Source of the DNA: Marinobacter qingdaonensis | GTDB lineage: Bacteria; Pseudomonadota; Gammaproteobacteria; Pseudomonadales; Oleiphilaceae | Direction: 5' to 3' | DNA: 64,000 nucleotides | Assembly: GCF_034555935.1 (NCBI RefSeq) | Contig: NZ_JAYDCJ010000003.1 | Location: 1,736,001 to 1,800,000, forward strand | In this document: one piece after another, positions 19,236 through 27,837 of the stretch | Position numbering within the stretch: position 1 is the stretch's first letter | Layout: each line of letters starts with the position of its first letter | Notes under the pieces: generated by a model | The model's input: only the letters and a program-made list of their open reading frames with translations | What the model was told of the DNA's origin: nothing | Databases searched by the model: none | Translations under genes and position numbers: made by a program

Positions 19236-20639
19236 ATGAATTCCGAACAGATCATCGCTTCCCTGAACGAGCTGATTGCCACCGGCGACAAGGCCGGCAA
19301 GGTGCTGACCGACCCGGCGGACCTGGAGTCCTACGGCAAGGACTGGACCAAGATCTACCCGCCCAAGCCCATCGCCATTGTGTTGCCCAAGACCACCGAG
19401 CAGGTGCAGGCGCTGGTGCAGTTCGCCAACGACAACCAGGTGGCGCTAGTACCCTCGGGCGGACGCACCGGTCTGAGCGCCGGAGCGGTGGCCGCCAACG
19501 GTGAAGTGGTGGTGGCGTTCGACAACATGAACCAGATCCTCGACTTCAGCGCCAGCGATCGCACCGTGCGCTGCCAGGCCGGTGTGGTTACCGAACAGCT
19601 GCAGAACTTTGCCGACGACAACGGGCTGTACTACCCGGTGGATTTCGCGTCGGCCGGCTCGAGCCAGCTGGGTGGCAACCTGTCCACCAACGCCGGCGGC
19701 ATCAAGGTGATTCGCTACGGCATGAGCCGCGACTGGGTGGCCGGCCTGAAGGTGGTGACTGGCAAGGGCGAAATCCTCGATCTGAACAAGGATCTGGCCA
19801 AGAACAACACCGGCTACGACCTGCGCCACCTGTTCATTGGCGCCGAAGGCACCCTCGGTTTCATCACCGAGGCCACCATGAAGCTGGCGCGCAAGCCCGA
19901 CAACCTGACCGTGCTGGTGCTGGGCCTGAACGACCTCACCAACACCATGGACGTGCTGCAGACGTTCCAGAAGCAGATCGACCTGACCGCCTACGAGTTC
20001 TTCTCGCACCAGGCCATGCAGCATGTGCTGGCCCACGGCCAGGTGCAGGCGCCGTTCGAGACCGAGGCACCGTACTACGCGCTGCTGGAGTTCGAGGCGG
20101 TGTCCGACCAGGTGATGGACGACGCCATGACCCTGTTCGAGCGGTGCGTGGAGAACGGCTGGGTGCTGGATGGCGTGATCAGCCAGAGCGAAACCCAGGC
20201 CCACAACCTGTGGCAGCTGCGCGAGCGCATCTCCGAGTCCATTGCCCCGCGCACGCCCTACAAGAACGACATCTCCGTGGTGGTGTCCAAGGTGCCCGGG
20301 TTCCTGCAGGAGATCGACGCGGTGGTCACCGAGCACTACCCGGACTTTGAGATCATCTGGTTCGGCCACATCGGTGACGGCAACCTGCACCTGAACATCC
20401 TCAAGCCCGAGGGCATGGCCAAGGAAGATTTTTTCGAGAAGTGCCAGCAGGTCAACAAGTGGGTGTTCGAGATCGTCGAGCGCTACCAGGGCAGCGTGTC
20501 CGCCGAACACGGTGTCGGCATGACCAAGAAACCCTACCTGCACTACACCCGCAGTGAGGCCGAGATTGCCTACCTGAAGGGCATCAAGCAGGTTTTCGAT
20601 CCCAAGGGCGTCATGAACCCGGGCAAGATCTTCGACTGA
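19236..20639 (+). CDS. D-2-hydroxyglutarate dehydrogenase (FAD-linked oxidase)
   Basis: A 467-residue flavoprotein of the VAO/GlcD family: PCMH FAD-binding domain (~45-225, with VPSGGRTGLSAGAVA and NAGGIKVIRYGMSRD) and a FAD-oxidase C-terminal domain containing GHIGDGNLHLN and EHGVGMTKKPYL. Placed head-to-head with serA, it fits the bacterial D2HGDH that removes the D-2-hydroxyglutarate made by SerA and helps pull the unfavourable SerA reaction forward. The ATG at 19236 is chosen over an upstream in-frame codon because homologous text starts there. Its stop codon shares a base with the next gene's ATG. Confidence 0.9.
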   Translation: MNSEQIIASLNELIATGDKAGKVLTDPADLESYGKDWTKIYPPKPIAIVLPKTTEQVQALVQFANDNQVALVPSGGRTGLSAGAVAANGEVVVAFDNMNQILDFSASDRTVRCQAGVVTEQLQNFADDNGLYYPVDFASAGSSQLGGNLSTNAGGIKVIRYGMSRDWVAGLKVVTGKGEILDLNKDLAKNNTGYDLRHLFIGAEGTLGFITEATMKLARKPDNLTVLVLGLNDLTNTMDVLQTFQKQIDLTAYEFFSHQAMQHVLAHGQVQAPFETEAPYYALLEFEAVSDQVMDDAMTLFERCVENGWVLDGVISQSETQAHNLWQLRERISESIAPRTPYKNDISVVVSKVPGFLQEIDAVVTEHYPDFEIIWFGHIGDGNLHLNILKPEGMAKEDFFEKCQQVNKWVFEIVERYQGSVSAEHGVGMTKKPYLHYTRSEAEIAYLKGIKQVFDPKGVMNPGKIFD

Positions 20640-21316
20640 TGCAGGACCACATCGTCGTCCTGACCGGCGCCGGCATGAGCGCCGAAAGCGGGCTCTCCAC
20701 CTTCAGGGACAACGGCGGCCTGTGGGAGGAGCACAGCGTCTACGACGTGGCGACGCCGGAGGCGTTCGCCCGCAACCAGGAGCTGGTGCTGCGGTTCTAC
20801 AACGACCGCCGGCGCCAGCTGGCCTCAGCCCGGCCCAACCGGGCCCACCGGTTGCTGGCCGAGCTGGAGGCCCGGTACCGGGTCACGGTGATCACCCAGA
20901 ACGTCGACGACCTGCACGAGCGCGGCGGCTCCAGCGAGGTCATTCATCTTCATGGCGAACTGACCAAGGCCCGCAGCTGCCGCCACCCTGAGCTGGTCTA
21001 CGACATCGGCTACCAGGACATCGAAACCGGCCAGACCTGCGAGCGCGGCGCCCAGCTCCGTCCCCACATTGTCTGGTTCGGGGAAGAAGTGCCCATGCTG
21101 GACAAGGCCGCGGAGGTGGTGCGCACCGCCGATCACCTGCTGATCGTCGGCACCTCGCTGCAGGTCTATCCGGCCGCCGGCCTGGTCTACGAGGTCGACC
21201 CTTACGTGCCCATTACCCTGGTGGACCCGGGGGCACCCGCGTCGGTGGCCCGCGCCCGGGTCATTCGCAAGGGCGCCGTCGACGGAGTCGCCGACTGGGT
21301 TGCCTCCCTGGCCTGA
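20639..21316 (+). CDS. cobB: NAD-dependent protein deacylase (sirtuin, CobB-like)
   Basis: A 225-residue sirtuin. NAD binding: LTGAGMSAESGLSTFRD; catalytic His in HLHGE; TQNVDDLHERGG; and GTSLQVYPAAGL. The YNDRRRQ motif (Tyr-x-x-Arg) is the mark of class III sirtuins that prefer succinyl- or malonyl-lysine. Only two cysteines of the usual zinc ribbon are evident. It removes acyl groups from lysines using NAD and gives nicotinamide and O-acyl-ADP-ribose. The ATG overlaps the D2HGDH stop by one base, so the two are translationally coupled. Confidence 0.92.
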   Translation: MQDHIVVLTGAGMSAESGLSTFRDNGGLWEEHSVYDVATPEAFARNQELVLRFYNDRRRQLASARPNRAHRLLAELEARYRVTVITQNVDDLHERGGSSEVIHLHGELTKARSCRHPELVYDIGYQDIETGQTCERGAQLRPHIVWFGEEVPMLDKAAEVVRTADHLLIVGTSLQVYPAAGLVYEVDPYVPITLVDPGAPASVARARVIRKGAVDGVADWVASLA

Positions 21317-21392
21317 TTCCGGCGCTTTTACCCTGTCTCAACCGCCGGCGCTGGGCTACGCTCAGAAGATCACCGGCCAAGGGAGACGGATC

Positions 21393-21773
21393 ATGTCACA
21401 CCCCCTTCGTACACTCGTCTGGTTCTACCTGTCCGCCTGGTTGTTGCTGGGCTCGGCCCTGGTGTCGGCTCATCATGGTTGGGGCTGGGCCACGGACCAG
21501 GAATTTGAGATTTCCGGCACCATCGTCGCGACCCGGCTGGGTAACCCCCACGGTGAGGTGACCCTGGATGTCGATGGCGAGCAATGGCTGATTGAAGTGG
21601 GCCAGCCCTGGCGCAATGCGCGGGCCGGGCTGACCGATGAGCTGTTGGCGGTGGGCCAGAGCATCACCGTGCATGGTCACCGGTCGGCCCGCGAAGGCGA
21701 GCGACTGGTGAAGGCCGAACGCCTGGTCATTGACGGTCAGGACTACAACCTCTACCCGGATCGGCCGTCCTGA
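21393..21773 (+). CDS. Periplasmic DUF6152-like protein
   Basis: A 126-residue exported protein: signal peptide (~residues 1-26) ending SAHHGWGW, then a small OB-like beta domain with GTIVATRLGNPHGEVTLDVDG and VGQSITVHGHRS. The pattern fits DUF6152, a family of unknown function often next to a small integral membrane protein, as here. Histidines near the mature N-terminus might bind a metal. GGGAGA precedes the ATG at 21393. It is 5 bases upstream of the membrane protein gene. Confidence 0.75.
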   Translation: MSHPLRTLVWFYLSAWLLLGSALVSAHHGWGWATDQEFEISGTIVATRLGNPHGEVTLDVDGEQWLIEVGQPWRNARAGLTDELLAVGQSITVHGHRSAREGERLVKAERLVIDGQDYNLYPDRPS

Positions 21774-21778
21774 CCGAC

Positions 21779-22246
21779 ATGCTCGAGCTGGCGGTAGCCC
21801 TGGAGCAGGGCGCCCTGGCGCAGGCGCTTCGGGGCTCGCCCTGGCTGTACCCGGCGGTGAATGCCGGTCACATTCTTGGCATCGCCCTGCTGGTAGGCGG
21901 CATCATCCCGCTGGACCTCAAGCTGCTCGGGTGTTGGCGCCGTCTGCCGGTGGTGCCGTTCTGGCAGGTGCTGAGGCTGACCGCGGGTCTGGGGTTGGCG
22001 CTGGCCCTGACCACGGGCAGCCTGCTGTTCATTACCCGGGCGTCGGAATACCTGCAGTCGGACTGGTTTCAGGCCAAATTCGCGCTCATCCTGCTGGGGC
22101 TGGCGAATCTGGTGGTGGCCGCCACCCGGTTCCCGGCGCCTGTGGACGGGACGCCAGTGGTGCCCGGCCTGCGCCGGTGTGCGCTGTTTTCCCTGGTGGG
22201 CTGGCCGGTGGTGCTGGTGCTGGGCCGGATGATCGGGTATTTCTGA
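21779..22246 (+). CDS. Integral membrane protein (DUF6644-like)
   Basis: A 155-residue protein with four hydrophobic helices (~25-48, ~62-84, ~95-115, ~135-153). The helix-one text YPAVNAGHILGIALLVGG carries a conserved-looking His that could be a haem or metal ligand, as in small cytochrome-b-like membrane families; this is inference. It lies 5 bases after the DUF6152-like gene, so they should work together. Exact role unknown. Confidence 0.75.
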   Translation: MLELAVALEQGALAQALRGSPWLYPAVNAGHILGIALLVGGIIPLDLKLLGCWRRLPVVPFWQVLRLTAGLGLALALTTGSLLFITRASEYLQSDWFQAKFALILLGLANLVVAATRFPAPVDGTPVVPGLRRCALFSLVGWPVVLVLGRMIGYF

Positions 22247-22256
22247 GACCCAGGGG

Positions 22257-23567
22257 TCAGGACGCGACGTCCAGGTACTTTTCCAGTTCCGAGCGGAACG
22301 CGGCCTGCACCCCCAGGCGTTTGAGCATCCAGTAGTGGCCGGCGATCATCCGGTCGATGAAAATACTTTCCACCGGAGGCTTGAAGTAATCCAGGTACTT
22401 GAACACCGTGCTGGTCTTGGCGGCCACGTGCTTGTGCAGGTCGGACTCGGCAAAGTCGTAAGGCTCGTCCTGTTCGAAGGGCACGATCAGGATATCCCGC
22501 CACATGGCGTAGTAGGCTTCGTCCACCGCCGGCTGGCTCTCCACCCGCGCGCCCAGATCAATCAAATGCCGGTCCAGGGCCTGGTAATCCTCTTTCAGCG
22601 CGGCCACCAGCGCCTTGCGGTAGGACTCGACGATCTCCGGCTTGAGTTTTTTCACGCAGCCAAAGTCGTACATGATGATCGAGCCGTCCGGGCGATAGGC
22701 AAAGTTGCCCGCGTGGGGATCACCGTGGATGCACTGGAACCGGAACAGCTGGTCCGCCATGGTGGTGAAGATGCGGTGGCCGATCAGGTTGATGGTGTCC
22801 TGGTCGTAGCGCTCGGGCGTGACGTCACTGACGTGGTCGCCCTCCACCAGTTCTAGGGTCAGCACCCGCCGGGTGGAGTGGCTGTCGATCACCGCCGGGA
22901 TGATCACCCAGTTGTCGTGCTGGTGAAAGCCTCTGAACAGCCGCAGGTTGTCGGCTTCGTTCAGGTAATCCAGCTCTTCCTTCAAACGCTCGCGGATTTC
23001 CCCGAACAGCTGATCCACCGCCTCCTTGGGCATGCGCAGCAGGCCGCCGAGCTTCAGGGCCATGCGCAGCTGCTTGAGGTCGGAGTCGCAGGAGTCATCG
23101 ACCCCCGGGTACTGCACCTTCACGATCACGTCGGTGCCGTCGTGCAGCCGGGCCCGATGCACCTGGCCGATGGACGCGGCGGCGTAGGGTTTTTCCTGCA
23201 GGTACTCGAACAGTTCCGCCACCGGTTGGCCCAGCTCCGATTCGATCTGTGCCACGATCACCGGGAAGGGCATGGGCGGCGCTTCTTTCTGCAGGGTCTG
23301 CAGGGCGTCGGAGAATTCCTTGGGCAGGAAGTCCTGGGTCTGGGACGCGATCTGGCCGACCTTCATCACCGCACCCTTGAGTTCGCCCAGGGTGTCTGCA
23401 ATCTGGCCCGCCATGCGGGTGTAGCTTTCGCTCTGGGCGCCGTCGTCGTTCTCGCTTCGGAACATCCGACGCGCGCGCTGGCCGGCGTACTGACCGGCCA
23501 CGGAGGCGGTCATGCCGGCGAGTTTCAGGAAGCGTCCACTGCGGGAGGTAACCGGTTTCTTAGCCAT
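22257..23567 (-). CDS. ABC1/UbiB-family atypical kinase (AarF-like)
   Basis: A 436-residue protein of the ABC1/ADCK family. It has the diagnostic KVGQIASQ (KxGQ) motif (~residue 69), the A-rich loop AAASIGQVHRA that replaces the usual P-loop, ATP-lysine in VKVQYPGV, catalytic GDPHAGN and metal-binding DFG. Family members act as ATPases supporting ubiquinone synthesis and lipid handling. No C-terminal membrane helices are seen, unlike UbiB itself, so this is a soluble paralogue and ubiB is probably elsewhere. Confidence 0.9.
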   Translation of the reverse strand: MAKKPVTSRSGRFLKLAGMTASVAGQYAGQRARRMFRSENDDGAQSESYTRMAGQIADTLGELKGAVMKVGQIASQTQDFLPKEFSDALQTLQKEAPPMPFPVIVAQIESELGQPVAELFEYLQEKPYAAASIGQVHRARLHDGTDVIVKVQYPGVDDSCDSDLKQLRMALKLGGLLRMPKEAVDQLFGEIRERLKEELDYLNEADNLRLFRGFHQHDNWVIIPAVIDSHSTRRVLTLELVEGDHVSDVTPERYDQDTINLIGHRIFTTMADQLFRFQCIHGDPHAGNFAYRPDGSIIMYDFGCVKKLKPEIVESYRKALVAALKEDYQALDRHLIDLGARVESQPAVDEAYYAMWRDILIVPFEQDEPYDFAESDLHKHVAAKTSTVFKYLDYFKPPVESIFIDRMIAGHYWMLKRLGVQAAFRSELEKYLDVAS

Positions 23568-23614
23568 GCCAGTTGTACGTCCTCAACCCGGGATAGGTTT
23601 GCTGGTCGCGGGGG

Positions 23615-24277
23615 TTAAACCACTTTGGTTTCAACGAACAGCAGGTCTTCCAGCTCCAATGACAGGGTCTGGCCAGGGGCGAGCGGGCCCACGCCCTTGG
23701 GCGTGCCGGTCAGCACCACATCGCCGGGCATCAGGCTGAAGTGGCTGCTGATGTGCGCGATCAGCGGCACCACCGGATTCAGCATGTCGTGGGTGTCCCC
23801 GGTCTGGCGGCGCTCGCCATCAATATCCAGGGTGAAGTGGATGTTGTCCTTGCGGAACTTGTCCGAGGCCACAAACGGCGACAGGGGGCAGGCGCCGTCG
23901 AAGGATTTGGCCCGCTCCCAGGGCTGGCCCTTTTCCTTGAGCTGGCTCTGGACGTCCCGGAGGGTCAGGTCGAGGGCCAGGCCGTAGCCCAGAATGGCGG
24001 TTTCGGCCTCGCTCGCCGACGCGTTGGTCAGCGGCCGGCCGATCAGTACCGCCAGTTCGGCTTCGTAGTGCACGGAACCCTTGTCCTTGGGCAGCGCCAG
24101 GGGGCGGGTGATGTGGACCGCGGCGGTGGCAGGCTTGATGAACAGCAGTGGTTCCTCGGGCACCGGGTTGTTCAGTTCCCGGGCGTGTTCGGCGTAATTG
24201 CGGCCAATGCAGACTATCTTGCCGAGGGGCAGGTGCACCGGAGTTCCGTCTTTCCAGTGATGTTGGTAGTCGTGCAT
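23615..24277 (-). CDS. Fumarylacetoacetate hydrolase family protein (YcgM-like)
   Basis: A 220-residue FAH-fold enzyme. The metal ligands are visible as HYEAELAVLIG (two Glu) and LALDLTLRDVQ (Asp), with the substrate loop GRNYAEHARELNN at the start and VLTGTPKGVGPL near the end. Small members act as acylpyruvases or oxaloacetate decarboxylases/tautomerases, so a role in cleaning up central-metabolism keto acids is likely, but the substrate cannot be read from the sequence. Followed on the same strand by the ABC1 kinase gene after 47 bases. Confidence 0.88.
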   Translation of the reverse strand: MHDYQHHWKDGTPVHLPLGKIVCIGRNYAEHARELNNPVPEEPLLFIKPATAAVHITRPLALPKDKGSVHYEAELAVLIGRPLTNASASEAETAILGYGLALDLTLRDVQSQLKEKGQPWERAKSFDGACPLSPFVASDKFRKDNIHFTLDIDGERRQTGDTHDMLNPVVPLIAHISSHFSLMPGDVVLTGTPKGVGPLAPGQTLSLELEDLLFVETKVV

Positions 24278-24297
24278 GGCCGTCTCCTGTCTGTTGC

Positions 24298-24840
24298 TTA
24301 TTCTCCGTCGAACGAGCAGACAGTATAAACCTGAAGACCCTCTTCCTGCAGCTTGCGGGAGCCGCCCAGGTCGGGCAGGTCGATCATCGCCGCCACTTCC
24401 ACGATCTCGGCGCCGATCCGGCGAATCAGCCGGGTCGCCGCCAGCATGGTGCCGCCGGTGGCGATCAGGTCGTCGACCAGGACCACCTTGTCGCCGGGCT
24501 TGAAGGCGTCCTTGTGCAGCTCCACCGAGGCGGTGCCGTACTCCAGTTCGTAGTCCTCGACCAGGGTGTCGAACGGCAGCTTGCCTTTCTTGCGAATCAG
24601 CACCAGTGAGGCGTTCAGCTCGTAGGCCAGGGCCGAGCCGATGATGAAGCCGCGGGCATCGACTGCCGCCACCGCCGCGATGTCCTGACCGTGGTAGCGG
24701 TGGACAAAGGCGTCGATCAGCTTGCGGAACGCGGTCCGGTCCTGCAGGACCGTGGTGATGTCACGAAAGGCCACGCCCGGCTTGGGCCAGTCCGGCACGG
24801 TGCGAATGGCTTTTTTGATGCTTTCCGAGAAATAGTCCAT
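24298..24840 (-). CDS. apt: Adenine phosphoribosyltransferase
   Basis: A 180-residue APT that makes AMP from adenine and PRPP. The PRPP-binding motif [14 protein letters not shown] (~residue 120) and the PGVAFRDIT and [12 protein letters not shown] stretches are typical. The ATG at 24840 gives the usual N-terminus ([12 protein letters not shown]) and family length. It lies 30 bases downstream of a purine permease on the same strand, a sensible salvage pair. Confidence 0.97.
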   Translation of the reverse strand: MDYFSESIKKAIRTVPDWPKPGVAFRDITTVLQDRTAFRKLIDAFVHRYHGQDIAAVAAVDARGFIIGSALAYELNASLVLIRKKGKLPFDTLVEDYELEYGTASVELHKDAFKPGDKVVLVDDLIATGGTMLAATRLIRRIGAEIVEVAAMIDLPDLGGSRKLQEEGLQVYTVCSFDGE

Positions 24841-24870
24841 GACAGATCCGGTAATCAATCAGGAGGCGGC

Positions 24871-26169
24871 TCAGGCCGCATCCAGGAAGATGAATTTCAG
24901 CACGAAGACGACGGCAATGATGACGACACTGGCGTTCAGGTCGGACCAGCGTCCGCTCAACGCCTTGACGATGGCGTAGGTGATGAAGCCCATGGCAATG
25001 CCGTTGGCGATGGAGAAAGTCAGCGGCATCATCAGCGCCGTTACCACCGCCGGCGCGGCATCGGTGATGTCGTCCCAGTCGACCAGCTTCAGGCCGCCGG
25101 TCATCAGGACCGCGACGTACATCAGGGCCGGTGCGGTGGCGTAGGCCGGAATGATGCTGGCGATGGGCGAGAGCAGCAGGCACGCCAGGAACAGGGCAGC
25201 GACCACCACCGCGGTCAGACCGGTACGGCCACCGGCGGAAATGCCGGCCGTGGACTCAATATAGCTGGTGGTGGTGGAGGTGCCCATGGCCGCGCCCGAC
25301 ATGGTGGCGACCGAGTCGGACATCAGGGCCCGGCCCAGGCGCGGCAGTTTGCCGTCCTTGTCCAGCAGGCCGCCGCGCTGGGCGGCACCGATCAGGGTGC
25401 CGGAGGTGTCGAACAGATCCACGAACAGGAAGGCAAAGACAATGCTGATCATGCCCACGTTCAGGGCGCCGGCAATGTCCAGCTGCATGAAGGTGGGGGC
25501 CAGGCTCGGCGGTGCCGAGATGAAGCCCTGGTACTCGACCATGCCCAGCATCATGGCGATGCCAGTGATGGCGATGATGCCGATCATCACCGCGCCGGTG
25601 ATCTGACGGAACGACAGCGCGCAGATCAGGACAAAACCGCCGAAGAACAGCAGGCTTTCCGCCACCTTGATGTCGCCCAGGCCTACCAGGGTGGCCGGAT
25701 TATCGACCACGATGCCGGCATTTTTCAGGGCGATCAGTGCCAGGAAGAAACCAATGCCGGCGGAAATGCCGAATCGCAGTGACATGGGAATGCTGTTGAT
25801 GATCCATTCACGGACCTTGAGGATGCTCAACAGGAAGAAGATCGAACCGGACAGGAAGACCGCGCCCAGGGCCACCTGCCAGCTGTAGCCCATGCTGCCC
25901 ACCACGGTAAAGGAGAAGAAGGCATTCAGACCCATGCCCGGCGCCAGGGCGATCGGGTAGTTGGCCCAGAGGCCCATGATCAGGGTGCCGATGGTGGCGG
26001 CCAGGCAGGTGGCCACGAACACCGCGCCGAAATCCATGCCGGTGGACGACAGGATGCTCGGGTTGACCACGATGATGTAGGCCATGGTCAGGAAGGTGGT
26101 GATGCCCGCAACCAGTTCTTTACGAACCGTCGTGCCGTGGGCCTGGAGTTGGAACAATCGTTCAAGCAT
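24871..26169 (-). CDS. NCS2 family purine permease (AdeP/GhxP-like)
   Basis: A 432-residue transporter with about 12-14 helices. The start FQLQAHGTTVRKELVAGITT, the APGMGLNAFFSFTVV motif and VDLFDTSGTLIGAAQ are hallmarks of the AzgA-like branch of NCS2, which imports adenine, guanine or hypoxanthine with protons. The GTSTTTSYIESTAGI region forms part of the substrate site. The ATG at 26169 is the start that gives the family N-terminus. apt follows, supporting adenine or hypoxanthine uptake. Confidence 0.93.
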   Translation of the reverse strand: MLERLFQLQAHGTTVRKELVAGITTFLTMAYIIVVNPSILSSTGMDFGAVFVATCLAATIGTLIMGLWANYPIALAPGMGLNAFFSFTVVGSMGYSWQVALGAVFLSGSIFFLLSILKVREWIINSIPMSLRFGISAGIGFFLALIALKNAGIVVDNPATLVGLGDIKVAESLLFFGGFVLICALSFRQITGAVMIGIIAITGIAMMLGMVEYQGFISAPPSLAPTFMQLDIAGALNVGMISIVFAFLFVDLFDTSGTLIGAAQRGGLLDKDGKLPRLGRALMSDSVATMSGAAMGTSTTTSYIESTAGISAGGRTGLTAVVVAALFLACLLLSPIASIIPAYATAPALMYVAVLMTGGLKLVDWDDITDAAPAVVTALMMPLTFSIANGIAMGFITYAIVKALSGRWSDLNASVVIIAVVFVLKFIFLDAA

Positions 26170-26236
26170 GACGGGAGCCTGCCTCTCAGGATGCCAGTAA
26201 TTGGGATTTGGGAATCTGTTTCGAACGGGAAACGTG

Positions 26237-26260
26237 GATTGCGTGAAAAAAAGCGCAATC
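26237..26260. other. Small inverted repeat upstream of the purine permease
   Basis: GATTGCG (26237-26243) and CGCAATC (26254-26260) form a 7-bp stem with an A-rich loop, 68 bases before the permease ATG. In the gene's sense strand the loop is a T run. It could be an operator or a leader hairpin. It does not look like a known purine riboswitch. Confidence 0.35.
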
Positions 26261-26323
26261 TTACCGACTGACGGCCCTGAGGCCAAGGGATGATTGACAG
26301 CCAGCTAACGATTAGCAGGGCAG

Positions 26324-26941
26324 TCAGTGTGGCGACGCATCCCGTTGCAGCCGGATGTCAAAACGCACCGCCAGAATGCGCACAACGGCAATGAACACCA
26401 GGCCAATGGTGAGCGAGATCGCCTGGCTATCCAGCAGCCAGACGCAGAGGAAATACAGCCAGCAGCCGACAAAGGAAATGGAGGCGTAGATCTGATCCTT
26501 GCGGAAAATCTGTGGCACCTCGTTGCACATGGTGTCCCTCAGGGCACCGCCGAAGGTGCCGGTCATGACCCCGAGCAGGGCGGCGATGAACAGCGAGTGG
26601 CCAAGGTCCAGGGCGAGCTGGGCGCCGAGGATGGAGAACACGCCGAGACCGATGGCGTCCGGAATGACGATGCGCGCCGCCCTGATCCGGTCGACCCGGT
26701 TCCAGTAGCTGAACACCACCGACAGCAGCAGAATCAGCAGCGGCATCTCCTGGTGCTGGATCCAGTACACCGGGTGGTTGTCCAGGATCAGGTCGCGCAG
26801 GGTGCCGCCGCCCATGGCGGTGATGAAGCCGATGGTAAACACGCCGACCGGGTCCATGTTTTTGGCCCGCGCCACGATCATGCCCGAGATGGCAAAGGCG
26901 ATGATCCCGATCATTTCAAGAAGGTAGACGATGTCGAACAC
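26324..26941 (-). CDS. TRIC-type channel family membrane protein (YicG/UPF0126-like)
   Basis: A 205-residue membrane protein made of two repeats of three helices. The paired signature GGGTLRDLIL (~residue 47) and GTFGGALRDTMCNE (~residue 130) is diagnostic of the UPF0126/TRIC fold, prokaryotic relatives of trimeric cation channels; physiological role unsettled. Start: GTG at 26941, where the hydrophobic family N-terminus (FDIVYLLEMIG) begins; the open frame upstream has no homologous look. Confidence 0.85.
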   Translation of the reverse strand: MFDIVYLLEMIGIIAFAISGMIVARAKNMDPVGVFTIGFITAMGGGTLRDLILDNHPVYWIQHQEMPLLILLLSVVFSYWNRVDRIRAARIVIPDAIGLGVFSILGAQLALDLGHSLFIAALLGVMTGTFGGALRDTMCNEVPQIFRKDQIYASISFVGCWLYFLCVWLLDSQAISLTIGLVFIAVVRILAVRFDIRLQRDASPH

Positions 26942-27120
26942 GGGAGAACCTGGCCGGTGATCAATGGGTTGCAGGGTATCGAAACGGGCTGCGCGAAGAA
27001 TAGCTGAAAACCGGCACGGGTTCATCCCGGTGACCTGAGCCCAGTATCCTTTTGATCCGGAATGTCGACGGCGAGCGTAGTTGTATGCCAACTACAACTA
27101 ATAAACCGGGAGTGTTGCAC

Positions 27121-27693
27121 ATGCCATTGATGCGCCTGGCCTACGCCAGTGAAGCCACGTTTCAATCCAAGCCCGTGGAGAAGGGTGTCGAACCGCACGT
27201 CGCCCGAATTCTGCTGACATCACGTCGGAATAATGCCCAGCGCCATGTGACCGGCGGTCTCTATTACGGCAATAACCGGTTCTTCCAATACCTCGAAGGA
27301 GACGAGGCCGAAGTGATGGAGTTGTTCCAAAAGATCCGTGAGGATGATCGGCACACCAACATCGTGATCCTGATCGAGGAACCGCTGCAGCAGACGACCT
27401 TTGAAAACTGGTCGATGAAATATGTCCCGCTTTCGGTGGACGTGCGGCGGTTGCTCGAGAGTCATGGCCTGGTCAGTTTTGAGCCTGCGTCGTTTACGGC
27501 TCGGCAGTGCGAGGAAATGATCGACCTGATTCGCAAGTCCAGCGAGGACCAGAAGCTGGTTAATTACGATGACCCGCAACCGGGCGCCGCTACCACGGGG
27601 GCATCGGTGGTGTCTCCCGGGCTCAAGGCTGGATTGATTGTTGCTGCCCTCGGGCTTGTGGGCGCGCTGGTTTTCGCTGGCTCGATGCTCTGA
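27121..27693 (+). CDS. BLUF-domain blue-light sensor with a C-terminal membrane anchor
   Basis: A 190-residue protein. Residues ~3-100 form a BLUF domain, which binds FAD and responds to blue light: the flavin-contact Tyr is in RLAYASE, Asn in RRNNAQRHVTGGLYY, Gln in RFFQYLEG, and the Trp/Met pair in WSMKY. Residues ~100-160 are a helical linker, and residues ~166-188 (GLKAGLIVAALGLVGALVF) are a single hydrophobic helix at the very end. No catalytic output domain is present. GGGAG sits 9 bases before the ATG at 27121. It is monocistronic. The tail-anchor suggests signalling at the inner membrane through a partner protein. Confidence 0.9.
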   Translation: MPLMRLAYASEATFQSKPVEKGVEPHVARILLTSRRNNAQRHVTGGLYYGNNRFFQYLEGDEAEVMELFQKIREDDRHTNIVILIEEPLQQTTFENWSMKYVPLSVDVRRLLESHGLVSFEPASFTARQCEEMIDLIRKSSEDQKLVNYDDPQPGAATTGASVVSPGLKAGLIVAALGLVGALVFAGSML

Positions 27694-27837
27694 GCCGAAT
27701 TAACGAGGTTTATAAAATTCAATTAGGAAGCTTTATTTGCTTCATGGGGTGACACTGTTTAGTTTGATGGATTCGGATCAATGGCCGCGTCAGCGTCTGA
27801 TGCCGAGCCAACAACAATGATTACATAAGGAGCCCCC

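Noticed and set aside
26170..26323. Possible purine riboswitch before the NCS2 permease
   Set aside because: Only one 7-bp hairpin is visible. The conserved three-way junction of purine aptamers is not recognisable.
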